Source: Bacteroidota bacterium | GTDB taxonomy: Bacteria > Bacteroidota > Bacteroidia > UBA7662 > CANHCV01 | DNA: 56,820 nt | Direction of reading: 5' to 3' | Assembly: GCA_947459245.1 (NCBI GenBank) | Contig: CANHCV010000008.1 | Span: 1 to 56,820 of the forward strand | The notes under the pieces: model-generated | Database searches by the model: none | Seen by the model: only the letters and a program-made list of their open reading frames with translations | What the model was told of the DNA's origin: nothing | Made by a program: the position numbers and the translations under genes | Shown: in pieces, positions 24,832 through 32,851 of the stretch | How positions within the stretch are numbered: the first letter of the stretch is position 1 | How the letters are laid out: the number at the start of each line of letters is the position of its first letter

Positions 24832-25920
24832 ATGCAAACTGTTGCCGCTCAAGAAAAACAAATTTTCGAATTGCTCACGGCCATGGGCCATGAACAAGTA
24901 TTGTTCTGCAATGACGAGGTTTCTGGACTTCGTGCCATCATTGCCATCCACAACACCGTATTGGGTCCAGCTTTGGGTGGAACCCGAATGTGGGAATACG
25001 CCAGCGATTACGATGCGTTGGTGGATGCTTTGCGTTTATCGCAAGGGATGACCTACAAGGCAGCGGTTTCTGGTTTGAATTTGGGTGGTGGAAAAGCCGT
25101 TATTCTCGGTAATCCACGTCAGCACAAAAGCGAAGCGTTGTTCCGCCGCTACGGAAAATTCGTTGAAAGTGTGAACGGGAAATACATCACGGCGGAAGAC
25201 GTTGGTACCACCAAGCAAGACATGGAATACATTTCCGCCGAAACCAAACACGTGACTGGGCTTCCCGAACACAAAGGTGGTTCCGGAGATCCATCGCCCG
25301 TTACCGCTTATGGCGTTTACTTGGGGATGAAAGCTACGGCCAAGAAAACCTTCGGCACGGAATCGCTCAACGGTAAAAAAGTGGTGGTTCAAGGCGTTGG
25401 AAACGTAGGTCGCAATTTGGTGGATCATTTGATTACCGAAGGCGCCCACGTAACCATTGCCGATATTTTTGAAGATCAGATTTCGGCGGTAACCAAAAAA
25501 CATTCCAGCGTAAAAGTTGCTTCGGGCGATATTTTCGATTTGGAGATGGATATTTACGCTCCTTGCGCGCTGGGTGCAACGTTAAACGACGATTCGATTG
25601 CGCGCTTGAAAGCAGCCATGGTTGCCGGTGCAGCCAACAATCAGTTGAAAAACACCGAAATCCACGGCAAGATGTTGCAGGAAAAAGGCATTTGGTACGG
25701 ACCCGATTTCGTGGTTAATGCCGGTGGCTTGATGAATGTTTACTCGGAATTGGAAGGGTACAACCGCGAAGCAGTGATGGCTCAAACCGAGAAAATTTTC
25801 GATACGACCTTGCGCATCCTCGATATCGCTTCCAACGAAAACACGCATCCTCACGAGGCTGCCGTTCGTTTGGCCGATCGCCGCATTGCAGCCATCAAAC
25901 ACATCAATTCGGTTCTTTAA
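24832..25920 (+). CDS. ldh: Leucine dehydrogenase-like amino acid dehydrogenase
   Basis: 362 aa. The N-terminal region (EQVLFCNDEVSGLRAIIAIHNT, GPALGGTRMW) closely resembles Bacillus leucine dehydrogenase. The catalytic lysines lie in MTYKAAVSGLNLGGGKAVI (about residues 80-98), DVGTTKQDM follows, and the NAD-binding QGVGNVGRNL is near 190. The enzyme reversibly deaminates branched-chain amino acids to 2-oxo acids with NAD+, feeding branched-chain catabolism or fatty-acid synthesis. Phe/Val preference cannot be excluded from sequence. It is the first gene of a likely run into nusB (38 bp gap), although no shared function is evident. Confidence 0.88.
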   Translation: MQTVAAQEKQIFELLTAMGHEQVLFCNDEVSGLRAIIAIHNTVLGPALGGTRMWEYASDYDALVDALRLSQGMTYKAAVSGLNLGGGKAVILGNPRQHKSEALFRRYGKFVESVNGKYITAEDVGTTKQDMEYISAETKHVTGLPEHKGGSGDPSPVTAYGVYLGMKATAKKTFGTESLNGKKVVVQGVGNVGRNLVDHLITEGAHVTIADIFEDQISAVTKKHSSVKVASGDIFDLEMDIYAPCALGATLNDDSIARLKAAMVAGAANNQLKNTEIHGKMLQEKGIWYGPDFVVNAGGLMNVYSELEGYNREAVMAQTEKIFDTTLRILDIASNENTHPHEAAVRLADRRIAAIKHINSVL

Positions 25921-25958
25921 TCGAATTGCTTTTTTTAACCTTTTAGTTCTTTTTATTC

Positions 25959-26903
25959 GTGATCAGTCGGCACCATTTACGCGCAAAGATTTTACAGGCA
26001 TTGTATGCCTATGAGCAATCTGAAGTGAAAAACCTTGAAATTGGGTGGAGTAACCTCAAAGATTTATTGGATGATTTTGGAAGAAACTACGCGCTCATGG
26101 TGATGGCCCTTCGCGATACCTCAGAAATGAGCATCGACTACTCCCACGAATTGGCGAATAAGTTGCTTTCCGAAAATCGTATTTTCGAAAACGATAACTT
26201 CTCCCGCAATTATTTCATCGAAACATTGGGGAAGAACGACGAATTTCAACGTTTTCTGAAAAAACAACGCTGGGCAAATACCACCCTCATCGAACCCGGT
26301 GTAGCTCGTCGCTGGTTCATGGCATTTCGGGAGCAAACCCCTGAATACACCGAATATTCGAACATCCATACCGAACCCGCTCGTGCCAAAGAAGCCGAGT
26401 TGCTGATGTACCTCCTCGTGAACATCATCGTTCAAGACGAGCAACTCGATCCCATCATGGAAGATTTGTCCATCAGTTGGCAAGCCGATAAAGACGAAGT
26501 GGTAACAACCCTCGCCAAACAATTCCAAAAAGGAGTGGAAGGCAGGAACGACTTTAAAAATTTCACCTTCATCAAAACAGATGATTTAACCTTCGCCAAA
26601 CGCTTGTTCGAAGCAACGGCCATCAACCTTTCCCGTTATGTAAAAGACGTAAAATCGGTTACCCCGAACTGGGATCCCGAACGAATTGGAACGGTAGATT
26701 TGATGATCATCGCTCAATGTTTGGAAGAAATTCTTAATTTTGAAGATATTCCCGTTCGCGTTTCATTGAACGAGTACATTGAGCTTTCTAAGCATTACGG
26801 AACGCCCAAGAGTAAAGATTTCGTGAACGGCGTTTTGGATCGATTGGTGAAACGATACACCGAAGAAAATAAAATTGTAAAAACCGGAAGAGGATTGGTA
26901 TGA
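25959..26903 (+). CDS. nusB: Transcription antitermination factor NusB, long Bacteroidota form
   Basis: 314 aa, about twice the length of E. coli NusB. It starts at GTG 25959 with ISRHHLRAKILQALYAYEQS, the NusB first helix. The C-terminal half (about 185-310) carries the conserved NusB core, with RIGTVDLMIIAQCLEEILNFEDIPVRVSLNEYIELSKHYGTPKSKDFVNGVLD. The middle is an insertion typical of Bacteroidota proteins. NusB with NusE/S10 binds boxA RNA and supports rRNA transcription. The next gene overlaps by 4 bp. The order nusB, DUF1573 lipoprotein, yajC is a recurrent Bacteroidota arrangement. Confidence 0.88.
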   Translation: MISRHHLRAKILQALYAYEQSEVKNLEIGWSNLKDLLDDFGRNYALMVMALRDTSEMSIDYSHELANKLLSENRIFENDNFSRNYFIETLGKNDEFQRFLKKQRWANTTLIEPGVARRWFMAFREQTPEYTEYSNIHTEPARAKEAELLMYLLVNIIVQDEQLDPIMEDLSISWQADKDEVVTTLAKQFQKGVEGRNDFKNFTFIKTDDLTFAKRLFEATAINLSRYVKDVKSVTPNWDPERIGTVDLMIIAQCLEEILNFEDIPVRVSLNEYIELSKHYGTPKSKDFVNGVLDRLVKRYTEENKIVKTGRGLV

Positions 26904-27346
26904 AAAACATCTTTTTTGCCTCCATCATGACTTTAGGATTGATTTCTTGTGGGGAAACGCCCAACAAAATCGACTCCGATATGATCAACAACAGCCGTTC
27001 GGCAGACCAACCGGCTCAAGACCCGAGTCAGCTCGCTGCGATCGAGTTCGAAGAAACCAACATCAACTTGGGAAAAATTTACGAAGGCGAAAGCATTACG
27101 CAGGCCTTCAAATTCAAAAATACCGGAAAAGTAGATTTGGTGATCAACAGTGCCAGCGCTACTTGCGGGTGCACCAAACCCGATTATCCTCGGCAGCCGA
27201 TCGCACCCGGAGCAGAGGGCGTTATGAAAGTAACGTTCAATAGCGAAGGAAAACCCGGCGCTAACCACAAAGAAATCACCATCTTCGCCAATACCAATCC
27301 AAACAAAACCATGATTTCGTTCGACGTAGATGTTTTAGAAAAATAA
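26900..27346 (+). CDS. DUF1573 lipoprotein
   Basis: 148 aa. A lipoprotein signal with lipobox LISC (C17) is followed by a linker and a DUF1573 immunoglobulin-like beta domain (FEETNINLGKIYEGES, FKFKNTG, SATCGCT, PGAEGVMKVTF). DUF1573 domains are ASPM/HYDIN-like folds, abundant in Bacteroidota, of unknown function. The ATCGCT cysteine pair is conserved in the family. The ATG overlaps the nusB stop. It is probably a periplasm-facing lipoprotein coexpressed with yajC. Confidence 0.9.
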   Translation: MKNIFFASIMTLGLISCGETPNKIDSDMINNSRSADQPAQDPSQLAAIEFEETNINLGKIYEGESITQAFKFKNTGKVDLVINSASATCGCTKPDYPRQPIAPGAEGVMKVTFNSEGKPGANHKEITIFANTNPNKTMISFDVDVLEK

Positions 27347-27359
27347 TAAATCAACCCTT

Positions 27360-27683
27360 ATGTTATTAACCCCATTATTGCAAGGCCAAGGCGGTGGATC
27401 CAGTTCCATCATCATGTTCGCATTGATCTTTGTTGTGTTCTATTTCTTCATGATTCGTCCGCAACAAAAGAAAGCCAAACAAGCCGATAAATTCCGCCAC
27501 CAGGTGATGGAAGGAAATGAAGTTGTTACAATTTCTGGCATGCACGGAAAAGTTGTAAAAGTGATGGACAACCAAATCATGGTTCGTTTTGGCAACAACG
27601 AAGTGAAGTTGGAGCGTTCAGCCATTTCTCCAGAGCTTACCCAAGCCAATTACCCCGATAATCAATTGGAGCCAACGGCCTAA
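27360..27683 (+). CDS. yajC: Preprotein translocase subunit YajC
   Basis: 107 aa. One membrane helix (about residues 17-35, IIMFALIFVVFYFFMI) is followed immediately by the family signature RPQQKKAKQ and a small soluble domain (GNEVVTISGMHGKVVKVMDNQIMVRFG). YajC joins SecDF in the Sec translocon. It lies 13 bp after the DUF1573 gene and is followed by a terminator, so it closes the operon. Confidence 0.95.
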   Translation: MLLTPLLQGQGGGSSSIIMFALIFVVFYFFMIRPQQKKAKQADKFRHQVMEGNEVVTISGMHGKVVKVMDNQIMVRFGNNEVKLERSAISPELTQANYPDNQLEPTA

Positions 27684-27690
27684 TTTTTTT

Positions 27691-27715
27691 AAAAGCGACT
27701 TCGGTCGCTTTTTTT
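27691..27715 (+). terminator. Terminator after yajC, UUCG tetraloop
   Basis: Stem AAAAGCGAC (27691-27699) and GTCGCTTTT (27704-27712), loop TTCG, continuing T run. Confidence 0.9.
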
Positions 27716-27763
27716 GTTTTTCCCGATTTCTTTGCTTTCTGGCGGGAATGAAATTTTTCACCT

Positions 27764-27771
27764 TAACTTTG
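27764..27771 (+). promoter_or_regulatory. -7 box of the CNNM/CorC gene (leaderless type)
   Basis: TAACTTTG, 4 nt before ATG 27776. Confidence 0.6.
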
Positions 27772-27775
27772 TTTC

Positions 27776-29065
27776 ATGTCGTTAATCGTTACTACCCTTT
27801 TAATGGTCGCTTTTTTTTCGGGGATTGAAATTGCTTTCGTCTCCGCCAACCGTTTGCGGATGGAACTTATCACCAAAAAGGGCGGAGTAAACGGGAAAAT
27901 TTTGGGATATTTCATCAAGAATCCCGGAAAACTCATCAACACAACCCTCGTAGGAAATAACGTTGCCCTCGTGGTGTACGGTACAGCCATGTCGCACTTG
28001 CTCGATCCCGTTATTTCAGAGCAGTGGAACATCACCAATGAGTGGTTAATTCTAATTACCGATACCGCAATTGCAACCGTAGTGGTGCTCATTTTAGGAG
28101 AGTACTTGCCCAAATTGGTGTTTCAATTGTTTCCCAACGAATTGCTGATGGCATTTGCCCTCCCGCTTCAATTGGCCTTCTTCATTCTGTATTTCCCCGT
28201 TACCATCATGACCGGTTTTGCCCGATGGTTTCTGCGGGTGGTTTTTAAAACCAACTTCGAAGACCACGAGCCCGCATTTGGGAAAACCGATCTTGCCATG
28301 TTAGCGGTTCAAAACAATTCGAAAGAACTTCACGAAGACGATACCATCGACCAAAAAATCTTCAAAAATGCCCTCGAACTCACCGAAGAAAAAGTGAGGG
28401 ATTGTATGGTTCCGCGTTCAGATTTGGTTGGAATTTCGAAGAATTCCTCCTTGGAAGATGTAAAAAAGCTGTTACTGGAATCGCAATTCAGCAAAATTTT
28501 GGTGTATGATGGCGATTGGAATCAGGTGTTGGGGTTTGTGCACATTTTGGATGTTATGACGTTGGCACACACCGATTGGATGACGCAATTGCATCCGGTT
28601 TACGTGGCTCCCGAAAGCATGTTGGCCCTTGATTTATTGGAGCAGATGAACAAAAGCCGCATTTCTGTGGCGTTGATTGTTGACGAGTTTGGAGAAACAT
28701 CGGGGATGCTTACTCGGGAAGATGTGTTGGAAGAGGTTTTTGGAGAAATTTTGGACGAGCACGATACCGAAGAAATTTTATTCTCTCAAATCAATCCGGG
28801 TATTTACCGCATTTCCGCTCGATGCAAGGTAGAAGATATCCAAGAGAAATTGGGTTTGAATTTGCCTTTGGAAGAAGCCGATACGTTGGGAGGATTGGTT
28901 TTTCACACCTTGGGTCGCCTTCCTAAGCTAAGAGAGAAATTGACCTTTGATGGAGCTGAGGTGACCGTGATTTCGGTTGTGGGTCCGAAAATTAAAATGT
29001 TGGAATTGCGACCAACATCGTTAAGCCAGCCGCTGGGCAATGGCAACGAACTGCTCGAGGGTTAA
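27776..29065 (+). CDS. CNNM/CorC-type transporter-associated protein (DUF21, CBS pair, CorC_HlyC)
   Basis: 429 aa. A DUF21 membrane domain with about four segments covers residues 1-170. A CBS pair (about 200-325) includes VRDCMVPRSDLVGI, FSKILVYDGDWNQVLGFVHILD and VALIVDEFGETSGMLTREDVLEEVFGEI. The C-terminal CorC_HlyC domain ends near 415. Bacterial CNNM homologues export Mg2+ and bind Mg-ATP through the CBS pair. The last 15 codons overlap the convergent rsmA gene by 45 bp (29021-29065). The tail PTSLSQPLGNGNELLEG is therefore constrained by, or accidentally read through from, the other strand, and may result from loss of an earlier stop. Confidence 0.9.
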   Translation: MSLIVTTLLMVAFFSGIEIAFVSANRLRMELITKKGGVNGKILGYFIKNPGKLINTTLVGNNVALVVYGTAMSHLLDPVISEQWNITNEWLILITDTAIATVVVLILGEYLPKLVFQLFPNELLMAFALPLQLAFFILYFPVTIMTGFARWFLRVVFKTNFEDHEPAFGKTDLAMLAVQNNSKELHEDDTIDQKIFKNALELTEEKVRDCMVPRSDLVGISKNSSLEDVKKLLLESQFSKILVYDGDWNQVLGFVHILDVMTLAHTDWMTQLHPVYVAPESMLALDLLEQMNKSRISVALIVDEFGETSGMLTREDVLEEVFGEILDEHDTEEILFSQINPGIYRISARCKVEDIQEKLGLNLPLEEADTLGGLVFHTLGRLPKLREKLTFDGAEVTVISVVGPKIKMLELRPTSLSQPLGNGNELLEG

Positions 29066-29791
29066 TTGTTCGGGTCGCAGGGTTTGCCATTCCTTGGGAA
29101 TTTCTTCCACAAAAGTTAAGGATTTTAGGGTATTGGAAAGCATTTTCCGGCGTTGATTGAAGGCCGTCTTAACCACAATAAACAAACTCTTTTCGGAACA
29201 GTTGGGCCACAATTCTTTGGGTTTGCGTACGCAACGAATTACCCCACTTTTTACTTTGGGCGGCGGATTGAACGCGCCTTCATTCACCGTAAAGCAATAT
29301 TCGATGTCGTAAAATGCCTGCATCAATACCGAAAGAATTCCGTACGTTTTGCTTCCTGGGCCCGCCGCCACGCGTTGAGCCATTTCCCGTTGAAACATGC
29401 CAGAAACCAAGGGAATATTTTCCCTGTATTCGATGGCTTTAAAAAGTATTTGCGAAGAGATGTTGTAAGGGTAATTCCCCACCACGGAAAAAGCGCCATC
29501 CATCCATTCATGGGGATTCATCCGCAAAAAATCTCCTTCGTGGATGTTGGGGGTAAGTTCGGGGAAGTGGGTTTTTAGGTAGGCCACCGAATCGCGGTCG
29601 ATTTCGGCCACGTGAATTTTTCCTGGAAGTTGGCCCAAAAGAAATTGGGTTAAAACGCCCATTCCTGGCCCAATTTCGAGAACTGGAAGGTCTTCATTCT
29701 TTTCAAGATGCACCATAGCGATGCGTTCGGCCACCCGCAAATCGGTAAGGAAATGCTGCCCCAAATGTTTTTTTGCCCGAACTTTCTCCAT
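29021..29791 (-). CDS. rsmA: 16S rRNA dimethyladenosine transferase RsmA (KsgA)
   Basis: 256 aa from ATG 29791. Characteristic opening KKHLGQHFL, SAM-binding LEIGPGMGVLT (near 40), catalytic NYPYNISS (near 110; the family NxPY motif), and C-terminal NQRRKMLSNTLK. It dimethylates A1518 and A1519 of 16S rRNA late in 30S maturation. The frame extends upstream to a TTG at 29815, but that codon lies inside the -7 box (29813-29820), so 29791 is preferred, giving a 21-nt leader. Its 3' end overlaps the convergent CNNM gene. Confidence 0.95.
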   Translation of the reverse strand: MEKVRAKKHLGQHFLTDLRVAERIAMVHLEKNEDLPVLEIGPGMGVLTQFLLGQLPGKIHVAEIDRDSVAYLKTHFPELTPNIHEGDFLRMNPHEWMDGAFSVVGNYPYNISSQILFKAIEYRENIPLVSGMFQREMAQRVAAGPGSKTYGILSVLMQAFYDIEYCFTVNEGAFNPPPKVKSGVIRCVRKPKELWPNCSEKSLFIVVKTAFNQRRKMLSNTLKSLTFVEEIPKEWQTLRPEQLTLEQFVAIAQRLA

Positions 29792-29812
29792 GATCGTTTG
29801 TAAAAATTTCGA

Positions 29813-29848
29813 CAAAGGTATTTTGATTTCGGGAATGTTCTATTTTTG
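29813..29848. promoter_or_regulatory. Back-to-back promoters of rsmA (-) and the CxxCH protein (+)
   Basis: TACCTTTG on the minus strand (29813-29820), 21 nt before rsmA. TATTTTTG on the plus strand (29841-29848), 20 nt before ATG 29869. Confidence 0.6.
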
Positions 29849-29868
29849 AACAACGAAAAACAAAAATC

Positions 29869-30684
29869 ATGAAAAAATTTCTACCTACACTTTTGGGCGC
29901 CGGACTTGTTCTTGGGTTCAGTTACAACGTTTTTACCAATAGCTCGGGTGCGCCTTCGGGAGTAACCAGCGGATTGGGAAGTCCAACCTGCGGGATGTGC
30001 CATTCGGGTCCTGCAGGCTCAGGTTCTGCCAGCATTTCCATCCAAGGTAATCCGGCCACTTACAACCCCGGCCAAACGTACACGGTAAATGTTTCCGTTA
30101 CCGAGCAGGGGTGCACCAAATTCGGCTTTGCCTCCCGAATCATCGATATCAACCAGAATGCTGCGGGAAGCATCGCTTCAACGGGAAGCGAAACCCAAAT
30201 CATTTCCGGCACCAATCCGCAAGAAATTACGCATACCCGCGCTGGAACCAGCACCACTACGCCCGGAAGCAAACGTTGGTCGTATTCGTGGACGGCTCCA
30301 ACAGCGGCATCTGCCCCCGATTCGGTGTATTTTGCTGCTGCGGTGAACGCATCGAATGCCGATAACCGAAATTCAGGGGATCGCATTTACTCGGCGAATT
30401 TCATCTTCAAAAAATCATCTCCCAACGCTTCATCCTCAAAATCATTGCAGCACGGAAACGTATTTTTTAACCAAGAGGGATTGAACATTCAACTGTTCCC
30501 ACAACGAATGGAAGAACAGGCGCTGGAGGTGATCGATATGAATGGAAAAGTGGTTTATCGAGCCCATTTTGGGGTTAGTTCACTCCCCATTCAAAAAGTG
30601 GTTGCTTTGAATGTTCCTGAAGGAATTTATTCCGTGATTTACCAACATGGAAACCAGGTGGAGAGCATATCCTTGAAAAAGTAA
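29869..30684 (+). CDS. Secreted CxxCH-bearing 'choice-of-anchor V'-like protein with T9SS-type tail
   Basis: 271 aa. Hydrophobic signal segment, then GAPSGVTSGLGSPTCGMCHSG: a CxxCH sequence (C45-C48-H49) in a glycine-rich context, as in the Bacteroidota family with Reeler-like beta domains. The body (about 55-185) is an Ig-like beta sandwich (NPGQTYTVNVSVTEQGCTKFGFASRI) that also has another Cys. The C-terminal about 70 residues (LNIQLFPQRMEEQALEVIDMNGKVVYRA...GIYSVIYQHG...SISLKK) follow a T9SS type A sorting-domain pattern, though FPQR replaces YPNP. It is probably exported by T9SS and attached to the surface. Whether the motif carries covalent heme is uncertain. Confidence 0.78.
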   Translation: MKKFLPTLLGAGLVLGFSYNVFTNSSGAPSGVTSGLGSPTCGMCHSGPAGSGSASISIQGNPATYNPGQTYTVNVSVTEQGCTKFGFASRIIDINQNAAGSIASTGSETQIISGTNPQEITHTRAGTSTTTPGSKRWSYSWTAPTAASAPDSVYFAAAVNASNADNRNSGDRIYSANFIFKKSSPNASSSKSLQHGNVFFNQEGLNIQLFPQRMEEQALEVIDMNGKVVYRAHFGVSSLPIQKVVALNVPEGIYSVIYQHGNQVESISLKK

Positions 30685-30691
30685 AATTACC

Positions 30692-30715
30692 AACGGGCTT
30701 CGGCCCGTTTTTTTT
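30692..30715 (+). terminator. Terminator, UUCG tetraloop
   Basis: Stem AACGGGC (30692-30698) and GCCCGTT (30703-30709), loop TTCG, eight T (30708-30715). Confidence 0.9.
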
Positions 30716-30744
30716 GGTTTGTTGGAATGCGTTTCTTATTTTTG
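30714..30744 (+). promoter_or_regulatory. porE promoter
   Basis: TTG at 30714-30716, 20 bp, TATTTTTG at 30737-30744, leader of 23 nt to ATG 30768. The -33 element overlaps the T run of the preceding terminator. Confidence 0.6.
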
Positions 30745-30767
30745 ATTTTACGAAAGACCAACCCACC

Positions 30768-32792
30768 ATGAAGCGTATTTCAGTTTTATTCCTAACCCTG
30801 TGTTTTGCAGGACTTTCCGCTTTCGCTCAAAAGGACAACAAAGCCCTTAAAAAAGCGCAAACCTTGTACGATCAAGAGCAATTTTTTGCTGCTGGAAATG
30901 CTTTTTTAGAAGTTTCCAAAGACAAATCGTTAAAGGATCAAAAGGAGGAAATTCAAATCAAAGCGGCTCAAGCCTATCTGAAAGGATTTCAGTATAAAAA
31001 AGCCCTTTCGGTTTACGAAGGAATGGTAGCAGCCGGTCCCAAAAACGTTGAGGTTTTCTTCATGTATGCTGAAGCATTGCGTTCATTGGGTCAGTTCGAT
31101 GCTGCAATTGCTCAGTACAACAAATACAACGAGGTTAATCCCGGCAACGCCCAAGGTCCTTCTCGCATCAAAGAAATTGGTGAGTTTAAGGAAGGGATGA
31201 ACAAGCCAACCCGAGTAAAAGTGACCAATTTCGGACGTTTTAATACGCGTTTTCACGATTACGGAGCTAATTTCTACAAGAAGAATGGAATTGTTTTTGT
31301 TTCAAAGCGCGAAGAAGCGGCCGGTAAAAAGCCTGAAGCTGGAACCGGAGAAAAGTTTTCCGATTTGTTCGAAGCCTTTTTGGATAAAAACAACAAATGG
31401 AGTTCTCCAACTCCCTTGAAAGGGATGATCAACAGCCCGTTCAACGAAGGAGCAGCATCGTTTACCAAAAACGGTACGCAAGCTTACTTTTCTGTAGCCG
31501 ATAAAACCGGTAAAATTTATTTGTACGTTTCCAAACGTGCTTCGGCCGATTGGGAAGCTCCCGAAAAAATTTCTTTCTTTGGAGATACTGTGATGTTGGC
31601 GAATCCTTACTTAAGCAACGACGGTAAAACCTTGTACTTCTCGGCAACTAACGCTCCGGGAGGTTACGGCGGAATTGATATCTACAGCGCAAAGCGCAAA
31701 GGAAACGGTTGGGAAGATCCCATTAACTTGGGCCCCATCATCAATACTTCGAACGATGAATCATTCCCCATTGTTCACGAATCGGGTGATTTGATGTTCG
31801 CATCCAAAGGACACACCGGCTATGGTGGCTACGATGTTTTCCGCTCCTCCATGAAGGACGGAAGCTGGTCGGCTCCGAAAAACGTTGGGCTGCCCATCAA
31901 CTCCACTGCAGATGATATCTATTACATCGCTAACCCATCCTTCTCTCGCGGATTTTTATCATCCAATCGCGAAGGAACCAAAGGTGGATTCGACGTTTGG
32001 GAATGGGAAATTACGCCCTTGGAATTCAACCTTCTCGTAACAGTAAAGGACGATTCTACCGGAAAAATTCTTCCCAATGCAACCTTGAAATTGTATTTGT
32101 TGCCTGATTCTTCTTTCCGCGATGGAATGACCGATGAAAAAGGACAAATCAAATTCAAGCTGAAATCGAACACCGAATATGCTTTGTTGGTTAACAAGGA
32201 TAAATACTTCGGAAATACCGGAAGCGTTTCATCTAAAAATGAAGAATTCTCCAAGAATTTTGAATTGACCATCGGCATTGCTCCAATTCCACCACAAACC
32301 ATCGTTTTGGAAGACATTCTGTACGATTTGAACAGCGCCAATTTGCGCCCAGAGTCGGAAAAAAGCTTGAACATCTTGGTTGATTTGATGCGTAAATCGC
32401 CCAATTTAAGAATTGGAATTTACTCTCACACCGATTCACGCGCAACCGATCGCTACAACGATTCGCTCTCTCAAGCGCGTGCTCAGTCTGTCGTTAATTT
32501 CCTCATCACCAATGGAATTGATTCTGCACGAATGGTTCCTAAAGGATTGGGAGAACAGAAGCCTTACACCGCTTTGGTCAATGGAAAAATGGAATTGCTT
32601 ACCGAGGCCTTCATCTTGAGTCAGCCGAAAGACAAGCAAGAGGCGTTGTTCCAATTGAACCGTCGTACAGAATTGGAAGTATTGGGTTCTGATTTTGAAG
32701 GCAACATCAAATACAAGCGCGTTTCCGGAGAAGAAGACTCCAAAGGAGCAGGAAGCTTGTTTGAAGGCCGTACCGGAGGAGAGGATAAGTAA
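30768..32792 (+). CDS. porE: T9SS component PorE-like protein (TPR, PD40 propeller, CRD, OmpA)
   Basis: 674 aa. After a signal peptide (...AGLSAFAQ) come TPR-like helices (about 20-150), then WD40-like/PD40 beta-propeller repeats (about 165-430; FSVADKTG.IYLYVSKR, LYFSATNAPGGYGGIDIYSA, FASKGHTGYGGYDVFRS). Next is a carboxypeptidase-regulatory-like domain (about 435-515; ATLKLYLLPDSSF), and a C-terminal OmpA peptidoglycan-binding domain (about 540-660; LYDLNSANLRPESEKSLNILVDLM, HTDSRATDRYNDSLSQARAQSV). This exact domain order defines PorE of Porphyromonas gingivalis, which anchors the type IX secretion machinery to peptidoglycan; paralogous proteins of the same order exist, so the assignment is likely rather than certain. 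It is a single-gene unit with its own promoter and terminator. The sorting-tailed proteins at 29869, 41898 and 45820 would be T9SS clients. Confidence 0.82.
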   Translation: MKRISVLFLTLCFAGLSAFAQKDNKALKKAQTLYDQEQFFAAGNAFLEVSKDKSLKDQKEEIQIKAAQAYLKGFQYKKALSVYEGMVAAGPKNVEVFFMYAEALRSLGQFDAAIAQYNKYNEVNPGNAQGPSRIKEIGEFKEGMNKPTRVKVTNFGRFNTRFHDYGANFYKKNGIVFVSKREEAAGKKPEAGTGEKFSDLFEAFLDKNNKWSSPTPLKGMINSPFNEGAASFTKNGTQAYFSVADKTGKIYLYVSKRASADWEAPEKISFFGDTVMLANPYLSNDGKTLYFSATNAPGGYGGIDIYSAKRKGNGWEDPINLGPIINTSNDESFPIVHESGDLMFASKGHTGYGGYDVFRSSMKDGSWSAPKNVGLPINSTADDIYYIANPSFSRGFLSSNREGTKGGFDVWEWEITPLEFNLLVTVKDDSTGKILPNATLKLYLLPDSSFRDGMTDEKGQIKFKLKSNTEYALLVNKDKYFGNTGSVSSKNEEFSKNFELTIGIAPIPPQTIVLEDILYDLNSANLRPESEKSLNILVDLMRKSPNLRIGIYSHTDSRATDRYNDSLSQARAQSVVNFLITNGIDSARMVPKGLGEQKPYTALVNGKMELLTEAFILSQPKDKQEALFQLNRRTELEVLGSDFEGNIKYKRVSGEEDSKGAGSLFEGRTGGEDK

Positions 32793-32810
32793 AAAATAAT
32801 CCATCAAAGG

Positions 32811-32846
32811 AAAGGGGTTGATTTTCGAATCAACCCCTTTCTTTTT
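32811..32846 (+). terminator. Terminator after porE, UUCG tetraloop
   Basis: 13-bp stem (32811-32823 with 32828-32840), loop TTCG, then C and a T run. It may also serve the convergent gene ending at 32852. Confidence 0.88.
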
Positions 32847-32851
32847 ATTCA

